The notes beneath the pieces were generated by a model. That model did no database searches and had not been told where the DNA came from. It worked only from the letters and a program-made list of their open reading frames with translations. From Salinispora fenicalii (GTDB lineage: Bacteria > Actinomycetota > Actinomycetes > Mycobacteriales > Micromonosporaceae), in contig NZ_AZWQ01000008.1 in assembly GCF_000514815.1 (NCBI RefSeq), positions 134 through 64,133 on the forward strand: a DNA stretch of 64,000 nucleotides, read 5' to 3'. The translations under genes and the position numbers were made by a program. The stretch's first letter is position 1, and each line of letters opens with the position of its first letter. Below are positions 33,725-42,836 of this stretch, in pieces.

Positions 33725-34357
33725 CTACCGCGGCGCACCGTCGAGCGGCAGCAGCCGCACCGGCCCCTGACCGAGCAGCGCCAACGGGTCCAGATAGGTG
33801 TCGCCGCGGCGCAGGCCCCAGTGCAGGCAGGCCGCAGCCAGGCAGCCCGGGTGCCCGGCCCGCAGCCGACCGATCGGCACTCCGGCCAGCACCCGCGCGC
33901 CAACCTCGACATCGGCATGCACCGGCTCATAGGTGGTCCGCAGCCCGGCGGCGTGGGTCACGGTGAGCACCGGGCGGCCAGCCACGGCACCGGCGAAGGT
34001 GACCGCACCATCGCCCGCTGCCAACACTGGCGCGCCGGCGTCGGCGGCCAGGTCAACGCCGCGGTGACCGGGAAACCAGGGCTGCGGCGGTGGGTCGAAC
34101 CGCCGCACAACCGGCGGCTCCCCGGACAGCGGCCACCGAAAGGCCGGGAGCGCCCCGGGCAACGGGGAACCCGCCACAGCCGGCGTGGAACCAACCCCAA
34201 GCAACACGGACCCACTCAACGACGGCATGGGCCCAACCACCGGCAACGAAGAGCCCACCAACAGCGACCGGGGCCCGACCACCGGCGACGCGGGCACGGC
34301 AGGCGTGGTGACCAGCCCGGCGCTGAGCAGGATGGCGAGGATCGGGGACGGCTTCAT
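33725..34357 (-). CDS. Secreted M23-family (LytM-like) peptidoglycan hydrolase homologue
   Basis: About 210 residues: signal peptide (MKPSPILAILLSAGLVTTPA), a Pro/Ser/Val-rich spacer, then a LytM fold with FPGHRGVDLAADAGAPVLAAGDG and CLHWGLRRGDTYLDPLALL. The HxxxD zinc motif (H-R-G-V-D) is present, but the usual HxH is CLH: the first His is replaced by Cys. This 'LHWG' subtype is common in actinobacteria and may be less active or inactive. It normally lies next to rpsB; here it is beside DUF2469 instead. Confidence 0.8.
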   Translation of the reverse strand: MKPSPILAILLSAGLVTTPAVPASPVVGPRSLLVGSSLPVVGPMPSLSGSVLLGVGSTPAVAGSPLPGALPAFRWPLSGEPPVVRRFDPPPQPWFPGHRGVDLAADAGAPVLAAGDGAVTFAGAVAGRPVLTVTHAAGLRTTYEPVHADVEVGARVLAGVPIGRLRAGHPGCLAAACLHWGLRRGDTYLDPLALLGQGPVRLLPLDGAPR

Positions 34358-34569
34358 GGCGGCAGCCTGCCCGGACCGCCGATCGGCGGCCACCCCCGCC
34401 CAGCTCACCTGTGGATAGCAATAGCACTGTGGACAGATTGTGGGGAGCGATTCGATCTGCTAAACGAGGCCGGGCTGGGCCCGTGGTGGGACCGGGGTGA
34501 CGTGCTGTTTCAGGGCGATGGAAGCTGGGCCCGCCGGGAAGGGAACGGGAGGGTCAGCGGTCCGGAGGG

Positions 34570-34893
34570 TCAGCTACCGAACCCTGAGTCGGCCGGCAAC
34601 GAGATATCCGGCTTCTCCAGCTCCTCCACGTTGACGTCCTTAAATGTCATCACCCGGACGTTCTTGACAAACCGGGCAGGACGGTACATGTCCCATACCC
34701 AGGCGTCGTGCATCTCGACCTCGAAGTAGACCTCGCCGTCCGAGTTACGCACGTGCAGGTCGACCTGGTTCGCCAGATAGAACCGACGCTCGGTCTCCAC
34801 GACGTAGGAGAACTGGCGGACGATGTCGCGGTACTCCCGGTAGAGCTGCAGCTCCATCTCCGTCTCGTACTTTTCGAGATCTTCCGCGCTCAT
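34570..34893 (-). CDS. DUF2469 family protein
   Basis: 107 residues, a conserved actinobacterial protein of unknown function: MSAEDLEKYETEMELQLYRE, FSYVVETERRFYLANQVDLH, VYFEVEMHDAWVWDMYRPAR. Its ATG overlaps the stop of rnhB (ATGA), so they are co-translated; this pairing is widely conserved in the phylum. Confidence 0.93.
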   Translation of the reverse strand: MSAEDLEKYETEMELQLYREYRDIVRQFSYVVETERRFYLANQVDLHVRNSDGEVYFEVEMHDAWVWDMYRPARFVKNVRVMTFKDVNVEELEKPDISLPADSGFGS

Positions 34894-35702
34894 CCCATCC
34901 CGCCTTCCATGGCCACATCATTCCCCACCGACCCCGCAGCCCAGGGCCGCTCGCCCAACGCCACGCCGACGGTACCCTTTACCGCCCCGGCGCGTTCCAT
35001 CGCCTCGTCGGCCGCGGCGACCAGGGGTCGTCGGGCCCGGGGCGGGGCCCCGTGCCGGCCGGAGACGGTCGCGACATTGACATACGAGAACCGGTGTTCC
35101 GGGCACGGCCCGCGTTCCCGCAGCGCAGCCGAGTGCTCAGCGGTGATGTAACCCTTGTGTTCCGCGAACCCGTAACCGGGGAACTCCAGGTCCAGCTCCA
35201 CCATGATTCGATCTCGGGTGACCTTGGCCAGCACGCTGGCTGCCGCGACACAGGCCGCCACCCGGTCGCCCTTCCAGACCGCCAACCCGGGCACGTCCAG
35301 CCCGTCCACCCCGAAGCCGTCGGTCAGCACGTACTCGGGCGGGGTGGCAAGTGACGCCAGCGCACGACGCATCGCGGCCAGGTTGCACACGTGCAGTCCG
35401 CGCAGGTCCACCTCCGCCGCCGGGATCACCACCACCGCGTACGCCGATGCCCGAGCGACCACCTCCGCGTACACCCGCTCTCGACTGGCCGGGGTGAGCA
35501 GCTTGGAGTCGGCGAGTCCGTCGACTTCCCCGCGTCGCCCGGGGGGCAGGATCGCGGCGGCGGCCACCAGGGGGCCGGCGCAGGCGCCCCGACCGGCCTC
35601 GTCGGCGCCGGCCACCTGCCGAAATCCGCGTCGCTGCAGGGCACGCTCCAGCGCGTAGAGCCCGCCGTCGCGGCGGACGACGGTACGCGGCGGCGTCAGC
35701 AT
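34890..35702 (-). CDS. rnhB: Ribonuclease HII
   Basis: 270 residues. It removes ribonucleotides from DNA and RNA-DNA hybrids. Catalytic motifs are VAGADEAGRGACAGPLVAAA (Asp-Glu), DSKLL, and the later aspartates in LTDGFGVDG and ASVLAKVTRDRIM. GYGFAEHKGYIT and CPEHRFSY follow. The tail after about 235 is not conserved. ATG at MLTPPRTVV is used; a further upstream start is possible. Confidence 0.95.
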   Translation of the reverse strand: MLTPPRTVVRRDGGLYALERALQRRGFRQVAGADEAGRGACAGPLVAAAAILPPGRRGEVDGLADSKLLTPASRERVYAEVVARASAYAVVVIPAAEVDLRGLHVCNLAAMRRALASLATPPEYVLTDGFGVDGLDVPGLAVWKGDRVAACVAAASVLAKVTRDRIMVELDLEFPGYGFAEHKGYITAEHSAALRERGPCPEHRFSYVNVATVSGRHGAPPRARRPLVAAADEAMERAGAVKGTVGVALGERPWAAGSVGNDVAMEGGMG

Positions 35703-35809
35703 GGCCCGCCCCCGTCCGCGCTCCCCCACGGTTCGACGACCAGGCGACGGCCGGGCAGGGCGACGAGCAGCACCCGGGCGGGACGACGGAAGGCGTGGGC
35801 AACGGTCAC
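35696..35809 (-). CDS. Possible 37-residue protein between lepB and rnhB
   Basis: A GTG opens VTVAHAFRRPARVLLVALPG and RRLVVEPWGSADGGGPC; its TGA overlaps the rnhB start (ATGCTGA). The overlap and the balanced amphipathic composition suggest a real coupled small gene, but it is too short to be sure and no family is recognised. Confidence 0.35.
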   Translation of the reverse strand: MTVAHAFRRPARVLLVALPGRRLVVEPWGSADGGGPC

Positions 35810-35867
35810 CGTCCCAGCCTGCCAGACGCCCTCGCCATCGCCTACCGGGCCTACCCGGCCCACCGGC

Positions 35868-36509
35868 TCAGGTTCCGGGCCGAGGAATGGGGCCGTACTG
35901 CTCGGGGACGCTCAGCCAGCGCGCCCGGTCCAGCGGCCAGAAGATCGTGAAGGCCCGACCGACGAGACGGTCCTCGGGGATGGTCGCCTCGTGGACGTCC
36001 TCCCCCGACTGCTGCCAGTGCTGCAACGAGTCGCCCGAGGCCGACCGGTGGTCACCCATCACCCACAGCCGCCCCCGCGGTACGGTCACATCGAAGTCCT
36101 GGTCAGCGGGCTGGTCCCGCTCGCCACCGACCGAGTAGAGGTACGGCTCGTCCAGGGCAACCCCGTTGATCGTGATCCGCCCCTGCTCGTCGCAGCAGAC
36201 CACGTGGTCGCCGCCGATGGCGATGACCCGCTTGATGAAGTCCTCCCCGTCCGGGTTGCCACTCCACGAGGTCGGCGCCTTGAATACGACCACCTCGCCG
36301 CGCTTCGGCGAGCGAAAGTCGTACACCAGTTTGTTGACCAGCACCCGATCGTCGATCTGGAGCGTGTTCTCCATCGACGGCGACGGGATGAAGAAGGTCT
36401 GCAACACAAAGGCACGCACCAGCACCGCGACCAGAATCGCCACGCCCAGGAGAATCGGCAGCTCCTTCCAGAAGGAGTTGCGGGACTTGTCGGTCTGCTC
36501 GTCAATCAC
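35868..36509 (-). CDS. lepB: Signal peptidase I (second copy)
   Basis: 213 residues. One N-terminal transmembrane helix (LPILLGVAILVAVLVRAFVL), then the catalytic Ser in FIPSPSMENTL and Lys in FIKRVIAIGGD, then WVMGDHRSASGDS (box E). It removes signal peptides from secreted proteins. The GTG is taken as start with a weak GTAGG upstream; an in-frame extension upstream is low-complexity and overlaps the other copy. It lies 10 bases after the upstream lepB copy, so the pair forms one unit. Confidence 0.9.
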   Translation of the reverse strand: MIDEQTDKSRNSFWKELPILLGVAILVAVLVRAFVLQTFFIPSPSMENTLQIDDRVLVNKLVYDFRSPKRGEVVVFKAPTSWSGNPDGEDFIKRVIAIGGDHVVCCDEQGRITINGVALDEPYLYSVGGERDQPADQDFDVTVPRGRLWVMGDHRSASGDSLQHWQQSGEDVHEATIPEDRLVGRAFTIFWPLDRARWLSVPEQYGPIPRPGT

Positions 36510-36519
36510 GGAAAGGAGC

Positions 36520-37389
36520 CTACGTTGCCGAGCTGGGCGGCACTGGACGGAACGCGCGAGAACTACGCCACGCGGCCGAGAGCGGCAGAAGCAGCAGCAC
36601 GCCACCGTCGGGGCGCGGTTCAACCGGCTGCGGCCCGCTGGTCGGGGAACCCGGCGGCGCCGCAACGTTCGCGAAGGTATCTGGTGTGGAGAGAGCACTC
36701 CACCGCGACGATGGCCACACCACGCCGAACGCCCGTCCGACCACATTGTCGATCGGCACCGGGCCCTGACAACGGGCGTCCTGGGAGACCAGCCGGTTAT
36801 CACCCAGCACGAAGAGCTGCCCGGGTGGGACGGTTACCTCGTCGAAGCGACGCGCGCGGCACTCGCCCGGATTCGGCGGGAGGTCCAGCGGCGAGTCGCG
36901 CCACACGTACGGCTCGTTGATTCCGATGCCGTTGACGAGCACTCGCCCCTGCTCGTCGCAGCAGCTCACCCGGTCGCCCGGCAGCCCGATGACCCGCTTG
37001 ATGAAGTCCTTCTCGCCGGTGCCGCCGACCCCCACCAGATCGCCGAAGGTGGCGGTGAGCCGGCGCAGGAACCCGGGTTCGGGCTCCCCGTCAAGCTGGG
37101 TGGCCCACCGCTGCGGGCCGCGGAAGACCACCACCTCACCCCGCAGCGGGTCCCGTACGTCGTAGACGACCTTGTTGACCAACACCCGGTCCCCGACGAG
37201 CAGCGTCTCGGTCATCGAGCCGGACGGGATGAAGAACACCTGAAGCAGGAAGGTCCGGATCAGCACCGCGAGGCAGAAGGTGACAGTCAGCAGCAGCGGC
37301 AGCTCTTGCCAGAGCGGCAACGGACGGCGGCGTCGCCGGGCTCGGCGACGGCGTGGATCGACCGTGCCGTCCTCGTCGCGCGTCTGCAC
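36520..37389 (-). CDS. lepB: Signal peptidase I (first copy)
   Basis: About 289 residues. A basic N-terminus (RRRRARRRRRPLP), a transmembrane helix (LPLLLTVTFCLAVLIRTFLL), catalytic Ser in FIPSGSMTETL, Lys in FIKRVIGLPGD, box E VLGDNRLVSQDARC, and a C-terminal hydrophobic stretch (GGVLLLLPLSAAW) that may be a second membrane anchor. An insertion after the Ser region (PQRWATQLDGEPEPGFLRRL…) is typical of actinobacterial type. GGGAGG lies just before two GTG codons; the second is used. Confidence 0.9.
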   Translation of the reverse strand: MQTRDEDGTVDPRRRRARRRRRPLPLWQELPLLLTVTFCLAVLIRTFLLQVFFIPSGSMTETLLVGDRVLVNKVVYDVRDPLRGEVVVFRGPQRWATQLDGEPEPGFLRRLTATFGDLVGVGGTGEKDFIKRVIGLPGDRVSCCDEQGRVLVNGIGINEPYVWRDSPLDLPPNPGECRARRFDEVTVPPGQLFVLGDNRLVSQDARCQGPVPIDNVVGRAFGVVWPSSRWSALSTPDTFANVAAPPGSPTSGPQPVEPRPDGGVLLLLPLSAAWRSSRAFRPVPPSSAT

Positions 37390-37570
37390 CACGCCTCCCC
37401 GGTCCGCAGAAACGACACTACCGCCCGGGGACCTGGTCGAGGCCTCCGGACGGCAGTGGACACCTGCCCCGCCGCTGGGCGGTGGCATCCGGCTGCGCTG
37501 GCACGTCCCGGGTGGTGCCCTCCGGTTCGTACACCATACGCGCAGCTCAGACTGGGTGGTGCAGCACGAT

Positions 37571-37927
37571 TCAGCTCGGCTGCTTCTCCCGCTTCTCCTT
37601 GATCTTCGCCTTCTTGCCGCGCAGCTCGCGGAGGTAGTAGAGCTTGGCCCTCCGGACATCACCGCGGGTCACGACCTCGATGCGGTCGATGGCCGGGCTG
37701 TTGATCGGGTAGGTGCGCTCGACCCCTACCCCAAAGCTGATCTTGCGGACCAGGAAGGTCTCCCGCAGACCGTCACCCTGACGACGGATGACGACGCCCT
37801 GGAAAATCTGGACCCGGGACCGGTTTCCCTCGACGACCCGTGCGTGCACCTTAACGGTGTCACCGGCGCGGAAATCGGGAACGTCGGTCCGCTTCGACTG
37901 GGCGTCAAGCGCGTCCAGGATGTTCAT
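37571..37927 (-). CDS. rplS: 50S ribosomal protein L19
   Basis: 118 residues: [20 protein letters not shown], then [21 protein letters not shown] and [23 protein letters not shown] in order. The length and order are typical. It is transcribed after trmD, 144 bases downstream. Confidence 0.97.
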   Translation of the reverse strand: MNILDALDAQSKRTDVPDFRAGDTVKVHARVVEGNRSRVQIFQGVVIRRQGDGLRETFLVRKISFGVGVERTYPINSPAIDRIEVVTRGDVRRAKLYYLRELRGKKAKIKEKREKQPS

Positions 37928-38070
37928 CGCTGCGTCCTCGCGAGGCTCACGGCGCATCGTCAGTCGATGCGCGAATGGGTGATTCTGACCCTCGGATGGT
38001 CGCCGGCACTCGCCGGCCCCGGTCGAGGGTCCTCGCAGCCATCCGCGGCGCGGTTGACTGCGGCAACCCC

Positions 38071-38844
38071 CTATTTTGCCACATCGCCGGGGGCAGCCAG
38101 GAACCCGGCCTGCTCCAACGTCGCCCGGTCCTGCCGGTCCAGGCACTCCGGAGCCAGCGCGGCGATCATGTCGGGGCGCCGGTCGACCGTCCGCACCAGG
38201 GCCTCATCCCGGCGCCAGCGGGCGATCTTCCCGTGGTCGCCGGAGCGAAGCACCGCCGGTACCTCCTGACCCCGCCAGGCAGCGGGCTTGGTGTACATCG
38301 GCGCCTCCAGCAGCCCGTGGGCGTGCGACTCTTCGTCCAGCGAGCCAACGTTGCCGAGCACCCCGGGCAGCAGTCGAGTCACCGCCTCCAGGATCACCAG
38401 CACCGCCACCTCGCCGCCGAAGAGCACATAGTCCCCGAGAGAGACCTCGGTGACCGGCATCCGACTCGCAGCGTGCTCAAGCACCCGCTGGTCAATCCCC
38501 TCGTACCGGCCACAGGCGAAGAGGAGGTGCGGCTCGGCGGCCAGTTCGTGGGCCAACGCCTGGGTGAACGGAACACCGGCTGGCGAGGGCACCAGCAGCC
38601 GGGGCGGGTTACCTCCCGACGGGGCGAGCGCATCCAGCGCCTCCCCCCACGGCTCCGGCCGCATCACCATCCCCGGCCCCCCGCCGTACGGCGTGTCGTC
38701 GACCGTCCGGTGCACGTCGTGGGTCCAGGTACGGAGGTCGTGCACGGCCAACTGGAGGGTGCCACTGGCCCGGGCCCTGCCGATCAGCGACAGGTCCAGC
38801 GGAGCGAAGTACTCCGGGAAGATCGACACAACGTCAACGCGCAT
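38071..38844 (-). CDS. trmD: tRNA (guanine37-N1)-methyltransferase
   Basis: 257 residues, SPOUT-class. Motifs: [45 protein letters not shown] and the knotted SAM site [20 protein letters not shown]. It methylates G37 of tRNAs reading CNN codons and prevents frameshifting. It lies 38 bases downstream of rimM in the conserved rpsP-rimM-trmD-rplS group. Confidence 0.97.
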   Translation of the reverse strand: MRVDVVSIFPEYFAPLDLSLIGRARASGTLQLAVHDLRTWTHDVHRTVDDTPYGGGPGMVMRPEPWGEALDALAPSGGNPPRLLVPSPAGVPFTQALAHELAAEPHLLFACGRYEGIDQRVLEHAASRMPVTEVSLGDYVLFGGEVAVLVILEAVTRLLPGVLGNVGSLDEESHAHGLLEAPMYTKPAAWRGQEVPAVLRSGDHGKIARWRRDEALVRTVDRRPDMIAALAPECLDRQDRATLEQAGFLAAPGDVAK

Positions 38845-38882
38845 TGCGGGGCTCCAACAGCTGTGCGGGCCAGACTGCCCGG

Positions 38883-39425
38883 TCAGAGGTCGAGCAGGCC
38901 GCTGGGCGGATCCACGACCACGCGACCGCCGGCGAGGTCAACCTCGGGAACGATCGCCTGGACGAACGGAATCAACACGTCCCGGCGGCCGGGACGGCGC
39001 AGCACCAACAGGTCCGCGGCGGGGGCGTGGTCGATCCGGACGATCTCACCCAGCCGTTCCCCAGCCGGGGTGACCACGGCCAGGCCGACCAGTTGGTGGT
39101 CGTGGAACTCCTCCGGGTCCGTCGGCGGGGCCACGTCGGCGCGGTCCACCCCGACGAGGGTGCCGCGAAGCGCCTCGGCGACGTTGCGGTCGAGCACACC
39201 CGCGAAGGCGACCAGCAGCATCCGCCCCTGATGCCACCGCGATGCCTCGACGGTCAGTTCACCCGGCACCTGGTACGCGCCGGGGTGGGCGGGCACGTGC
39301 GCCCCGGGCTCGGTGCGCAGCACCGAGCCCGGGGCGAACCGCGTCTCAGGTTCATCGGTCCGCACCTCCACGGTCACCTCACCGCGGATCCCGTGCGGTT
39401 TGCCGATCCTGCCGACGACGAGCAT
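38883..39425 (-). CDS. rimM: 16S rRNA processing protein RimM
   Basis: 180 residues. N-terminal RimM domain ([20 protein letters not shown]) and C-terminal PRC-barrel ([40 protein letters not shown] in pieces). Acts with S19 in 30S maturation. Its ATG shares a base with the khpA stop. Confidence 0.95.
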   Translation of the reverse strand: MLVVGRIGKPHGIRGEVTVEVRTDEPETRFAPGSVLRTEPGAHVPAHPGAYQVPGELTVEASRWHQGRMLLVAFAGVLDRNVAEALRGTLVGVDRADVAPPTDPEEFHDHQLVGLAVVTPAGERLGEIVRIDHAPAADLLVLRRPGRRDVLIPFVQAIVPEVDLAGGRVVVDPPSGLLDL

Positions 39426-39658
39426 CAGTACGAGTCGACGATGTCGACGCGTACGCCGCGTCCACCGATGGAACCGATGACCTGGCGCAGCGCCTTAGCG
39501 GTCCGCCCGGACCGCCCGATCACCGTGCCGAGGTCCTCCGGGTGCACGCGGACTTCGAGCCGCTTGCCCCGCCGGGAGTCGACCAGCCGGACGCGGACAT
39601 CGTCGGGGTTGTCGACGATGCCCTTGACCAGATGCTCCAGCGCCGGACGCAGTGCCAC
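39425..39658 (-). CDS. khpA: KH-domain RNA-binding protein KhpA
   Basis: 77 residues: VALRPALEHLVKGIVDNPDD, then the type II KH motif VIGRSGRTAKALRQVIGSIG. KhpA, usually with KhpB/Jag, binds many RNAs and influences cell division and growth. The GTG directly follows the rpsP stop. Confidence 0.93.
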   Translation of the reverse strand: MALRPALEHLVKGIVDNPDDVRVRLVDSRRGKRLEVRVHPEDLGTVIGRSGRTAKALRQVIGSIGGRGVRVDIVDSY

Positions 39659-39659
39659 G

Positions 39660-40124
39660 TCAGCCCTGCTCGCCGGAGCCTGCACCGGCCTGCTCCTCGG
39701 TCTTCGGCGCCGCCTCGTCGGTCTTCGGCGCCGCCTCGGCCTTGGCGGCCTTCTTCGCCGGCTTGGTCGGAGCCTCCGCCAGACCAGCAGCAGCCTTCGC
39801 CTCAGCCTCGTAGGCCGCCTTGCGGTCGACCCGCTCGGGGGCGACCTTCAGCGGCTCGGGGGCCGGCAGGCCCTTGAACTTCTGCCAGTCGCCGGTCTTC
39901 TCCAGCAGGCGCTGCACCGCCTCGCTCGGCTGCGCGCCCACGGAGAGCCAGTACTGCACCCGGTCCGACTTGACCTCGATCACCGAAGGGTCGTGCTTCG
40001 GCTGGTAGATCCCGACGAACTCGATCGCCCGGCCGTCACGCTTGGTGCGCGAATCGGCGATGACGATGCGGTACTGCGGGTTGCGGATCTTGCCCATCCG
40101 CAGGAGCCGGATCTTTACGGCCAC
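39660..40124 (-). CDS. rpsP: 30S ribosomal protein S16 with a Lys/Ala/Glu-rich tail
   Basis: 154 residues. The core [20 protein letters not shown] to [12 protein letters not shown] covers about 105; the rest is an Ala/Lys/Glu tail with [14 protein letters not shown] repeats. Actinobacterial S16 is often extended. The GTG has GGAG ten bases upstream; an upstream in-frame extension lies in the promoter region. It starts the rpsP-khpA-rimM-trmD-rplS run. Confidence 0.96.
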   Translation of the reverse strand: MAVKIRLLRMGKIRNPQYRIVIADSRTKRDGRAIEFVGIYQPKHDPSVIEVKSDRVQYWLSVGAQPSEAVQRLLEKTGDWQKFKGLPAPEPLKVAPERVDRKAAYEAEAKAAAGLAEAPTKPAKKAAKAEAAPKTDEAAPKTEEQAGAGSGEQG

Positions 40125-40420
40125 AGTGTTTTCGCTCCTGTTGTGTTTCCACCGACCCTGGACGGGCGGTGCACGGGTGAGCGCGCTCTCCGGCACAGTG
40201 GGGTTGGGCCGGAGACTGCTCGGGTGGACTGACGTGGTGCCCGGGTAGAGGGCGCCGGACCCACGCCGGATACCAGCCAGCCATTCTGCCAGATCGGACC
40301 GGGAAGCCTCACATCGGACCGGCCCCGGCTCACCATTCGATTATGACGAAGAGCACACTGATTCAGTTTGGTCGGCCGACCGTGCTCGCGGCAGTCGCCT
40401 TGCGGCCGAGTGGGGAGCCG
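40125..40420. other. Intergenic region upstream of rpsP
   Basis: About 300 bases between the DUF402 gene and rpsP that must hold the rpsP promoter. I see no clear -35/-10 pair, RNA element or gene. Confidence 0.4.
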
Positions 40421-41068
40421 TCAGCGCGCCGGCGGCCGGTCCCACCCGGGCGGCAGGTCCAGCGGGGCCGTCCACTCGACCGGCGGCACGAAGTCACACC
40501 AGGTGCCGTCGAACGGGAACTCACCCGCCTCGGCCCGGGCGATGACTCGCTTCCCCTCGGCCCAGACCTCGTCCGGGTCCGGCACCCAGTAGTGCGCCGG
40601 GAAGTCGAGCCGCTCGGCGAACTCGTCCTCGTCCTTCCACTCCCAACGGCGGTCCGCGTGGACCAGCACGTCGAGGTCCTGGTCCAGCACGTCAACTCCG
40701 GCGAGCCCACCGTCGTCCCAACGAACGCCGTGCTCCTCGAGGTTGACGTACCAATGGGTGAAACGCCCCTGCGCGTCACGAAACCACCAGACCGAGTGCG
40801 CCGCCCCGACCGGCAGGAACTTCAACAGGGGTGGCCCCTGCCACCGCGCGACCGTCAGCCGGTACGCCGAGACGATCCATTCGGCGAACGGAATCGCCCG
40901 CATTCCGACTCCGGCGTCTGTGGTCTCGCTGGCCACCAGGGAGCCCTGGGGGATCCACAGCAGCAGCCCCCGATCGTCGTCGCTGACCACGCGCGCCGGA
41001 CGAACCCACCCGATCCGCCCCCGCCGCACGTTGCGGTGCACCACCAACCGCCCAGGCTCAAACCTCAC
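40421..41068 (-). CDS. DUF402 family protein (predicted phosphatase/phosphodiesterase fold)
   Basis: 215 residues of the FomD-like DUF402 family: AAHSVWWFRDAQGRFTHWYVNLE, then DVLDQDLDVLVHAD and WKDEDEFAE with the acidic metal-binding residues. Some family members hydrolyse nucleoside phosphates, but the role here is unknown. It lies between proS and rpsP in the same direction. Confidence 0.85.
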   Translation of the reverse strand: MRFEPGRLVVHRNVRRGRIGWVRPARVVSDDDRGLLLWIPQGSLVASETTDAGVGMRAIPFAEWIVSAYRLTVARWQGPPLLKFLPVGAAHSVWWFRDAQGRFTHWYVNLEEHGVRWDDGGLAGVDVLDQDLDVLVHADRRWEWKDEDEFAERLDFPAHYWVPDPDEVWAEGKRVIARAEAGEFPFDGTWCDFVPPVEWTAPLDLPPGWDRPPAR

Positions 41069-41097
41069 CTGGCCGACCCTACCGCCCGCCGACGGCC

Positions 41098-41190
41098 GGT
41101 CGGATCACCGAGCCCACCCAACCGACGACCGGCTGGAACGCGTGACTCGGTCGGATCGCCGAGCCCACCAACCGACGGCCGGTTGGACGC
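41098..41190. repeat. Two tandem copies of a 51-bp repeat
   Basis: GGTCGGATC begins at 41098 and 41149. Each copy continues with a similar segment (…CCGAGCCCACC…AACCGACG…CCGG). It lies between proS and the DUF402 gene and is not coding. Confidence 0.6.
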
Positions 41191-41347
41191 CGGTGGCCCG
41201 GTTCGCTCCGCTCGCTGTCGAGCTGCCCCATCTGTGGGCTCGAGCCAGCTCGAGCCAGTTGGGCCGGGGCCGGTCGGTAGCGATACCGATCCGGGTCGGA
41301 CCGGGCGGTGGCGGGGACCGGGTCGGTGCGGGCGGTGCGGGCGTAGC

Positions 41348-42754
41348 TCAGTAGGCCCGGGACAGGATGGCGACCAGGTCCGGCTCGTCCTCGCTGTCCG
41401 GCACCGAGCCATCGGCCCGGATCAGGCACCGCACGGTGACGCCCTGGGCGTTCGCCTCCGCCTCGCCCTTGGCGCCGACCACCGACCACGGCACCCGGGC
41501 CCAGCCCGTCGCCGCGGCCTCGATCGCCTCAGCCAACGTCCCCACCTCACGGGTCCGCGCCTGTCGAAGGGCGAGCGCCTGGTCGTGCAGCGCCTGCTGG
41601 TCGGCGTCGAGAGCCGCGCGCACCACGCCGACAACGTCGGCTACCGGAACTGGGGACTTCGAGCCGTCCGTTCGCCGGACCACGACCGCGTTCCCCGCGG
41701 CTAGGTCGCGAGGGCCGATCTCGACGCGGATCGGATAGCCGCGCAACTCCGCGTCCACCGCGCGACGCCCGAAGGGGGTGTCGGTCCGGTCGTCGAGCGC
41801 GACCCGGACACCGGCATCTCGCAGCGCGTCGTGCAGCCGCGTGGCGGCCTCACCGACCCCCTCGCCGTCCTTGACGACCATCACGTACGCCTGGACCGGC
41901 GCGAGCTTCGGCGGCACCCGCAGACCGTTGTCGTCACCGTGGCACATGATCAGACCACCGAGCATCCGGGTGGAGGTGCCCCACGAAGTGGTCCAGGCGT
42001 ACTCCCGACCCCCCTCGGCCGAGGTGTAGCTGATGTCGAAGGCGCGGCCGAAGTTCTGCCCCAGCTCGTGGCTGGTGCCCAGCTGGAGCGCCTTGCCATC
42101 GCCCATCATGCCCTCGAGGGTGTAGGTGGCGGTCGCACCGGCGAACCGCTCCCGGGCGGTCTTGAGGCCCACCTGCACCGGGATGGCGAGGACGTTGACC
42201 ATCAGGTCCTCGTACGCCTCGTGCAGAATCCGTCGCGCGTAGGCGCGGGCGTCCTCGCGGGTCGTGTGCGCGGTGTGCCCCTCCTGCCAGAGGAACTCGC
42301 TGGTACGCAGGAAGATGCGGGGACGAAGCTCCCAGCGGACCACATTCGCCCACTGGTTGAGCAGCAACGGCAGGTCTCGGTACGAGTCGACCCACTTGGC
42401 CATGAACTCGCCGATGACGGTCTCGCTGGTCGGGCGTACCACGACCGGCTCGGCGAGCTGCTTACCACCGCCGTGGGTGACCACCGCCAGCTCCGGCGAG
42501 AAGCCCTCGACGTGCTCGGCCTCGCGTTTGAGGTGGCCCTCCGGGATGAAGAGCGGGAAGTACGCGTTCTCCGCGCCGGCAGCCTTGATCCGGTTGTCCA
42601 TCTCGGCCTGCATCCGCTCCCAGATGGCGTAGCCGGCTGGTCGGATCACCATGGTTCCCCGGACCGGGCCGTTGTCGGCCAGCTTCGCCTTGGCGATCAG
42701 GTCCTGGTACCAGCGGGGAAAGTCCTCCGCACGGGGAGTGAGCACGCGCGCCAT
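41348..42754 (-). CDS. proS: Prolyl-tRNA synthetase, archaeal/eukaryotic type
   Basis: 468 residues, class II. Motifs: MVIRPAGYAIWERMQAEMD, the motif 2 region VVRWELRPRIFLRTSEFLWQ and GHTAH, the motif 3 region GGREYAWTTSWGTSTRMLGG. The short length without the bacterial editing (INS) domain marks the archaeal-type enzyme, which many actinobacteria use. A C-terminal cysteine/zinc region is replaced by LIRADGS…, and the protein ends ILSRAY. Confidence 0.95.
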   Translation of the reverse strand: MARVLTPRAEDFPRWYQDLIAKAKLADNGPVRGTMVIRPAGYAIWERMQAEMDNRIKAAGAENAYFPLFIPEGHLKREAEHVEGFSPELAVVTHGGGKQLAEPVVVRPTSETVIGEFMAKWVDSYRDLPLLLNQWANVVRWELRPRIFLRTSEFLWQEGHTAHTTREDARAYARRILHEAYEDLMVNVLAIPVQVGLKTARERFAGATATYTLEGMMGDGKALQLGTSHELGQNFGRAFDISYTSAEGGREYAWTTSWGTSTRMLGGLIMCHGDDNGLRVPPKLAPVQAYVMVVKDGEGVGEAATRLHDALRDAGVRVALDDRTDTPFGRRAVDAELRGYPIRVEIGPRDLAAGNAVVVRRTDGSKSPVPVADVVGVVRAALDADQQALHDQALALRQARTREVGTLAEAIEAAATGWARVPWSVVGAKGEAEANAQGVTVRCLIRADGSVPDSEDEPDLVAILSRAY

Positions 42755-42836
42755 GACCGCACATCCTATGTGCCGCCGGGGCGGTCGCTACCAGCGGGCG
42801 GTCGCTCCACCCCGGACCGCCGACCGCCCGGGTGGA

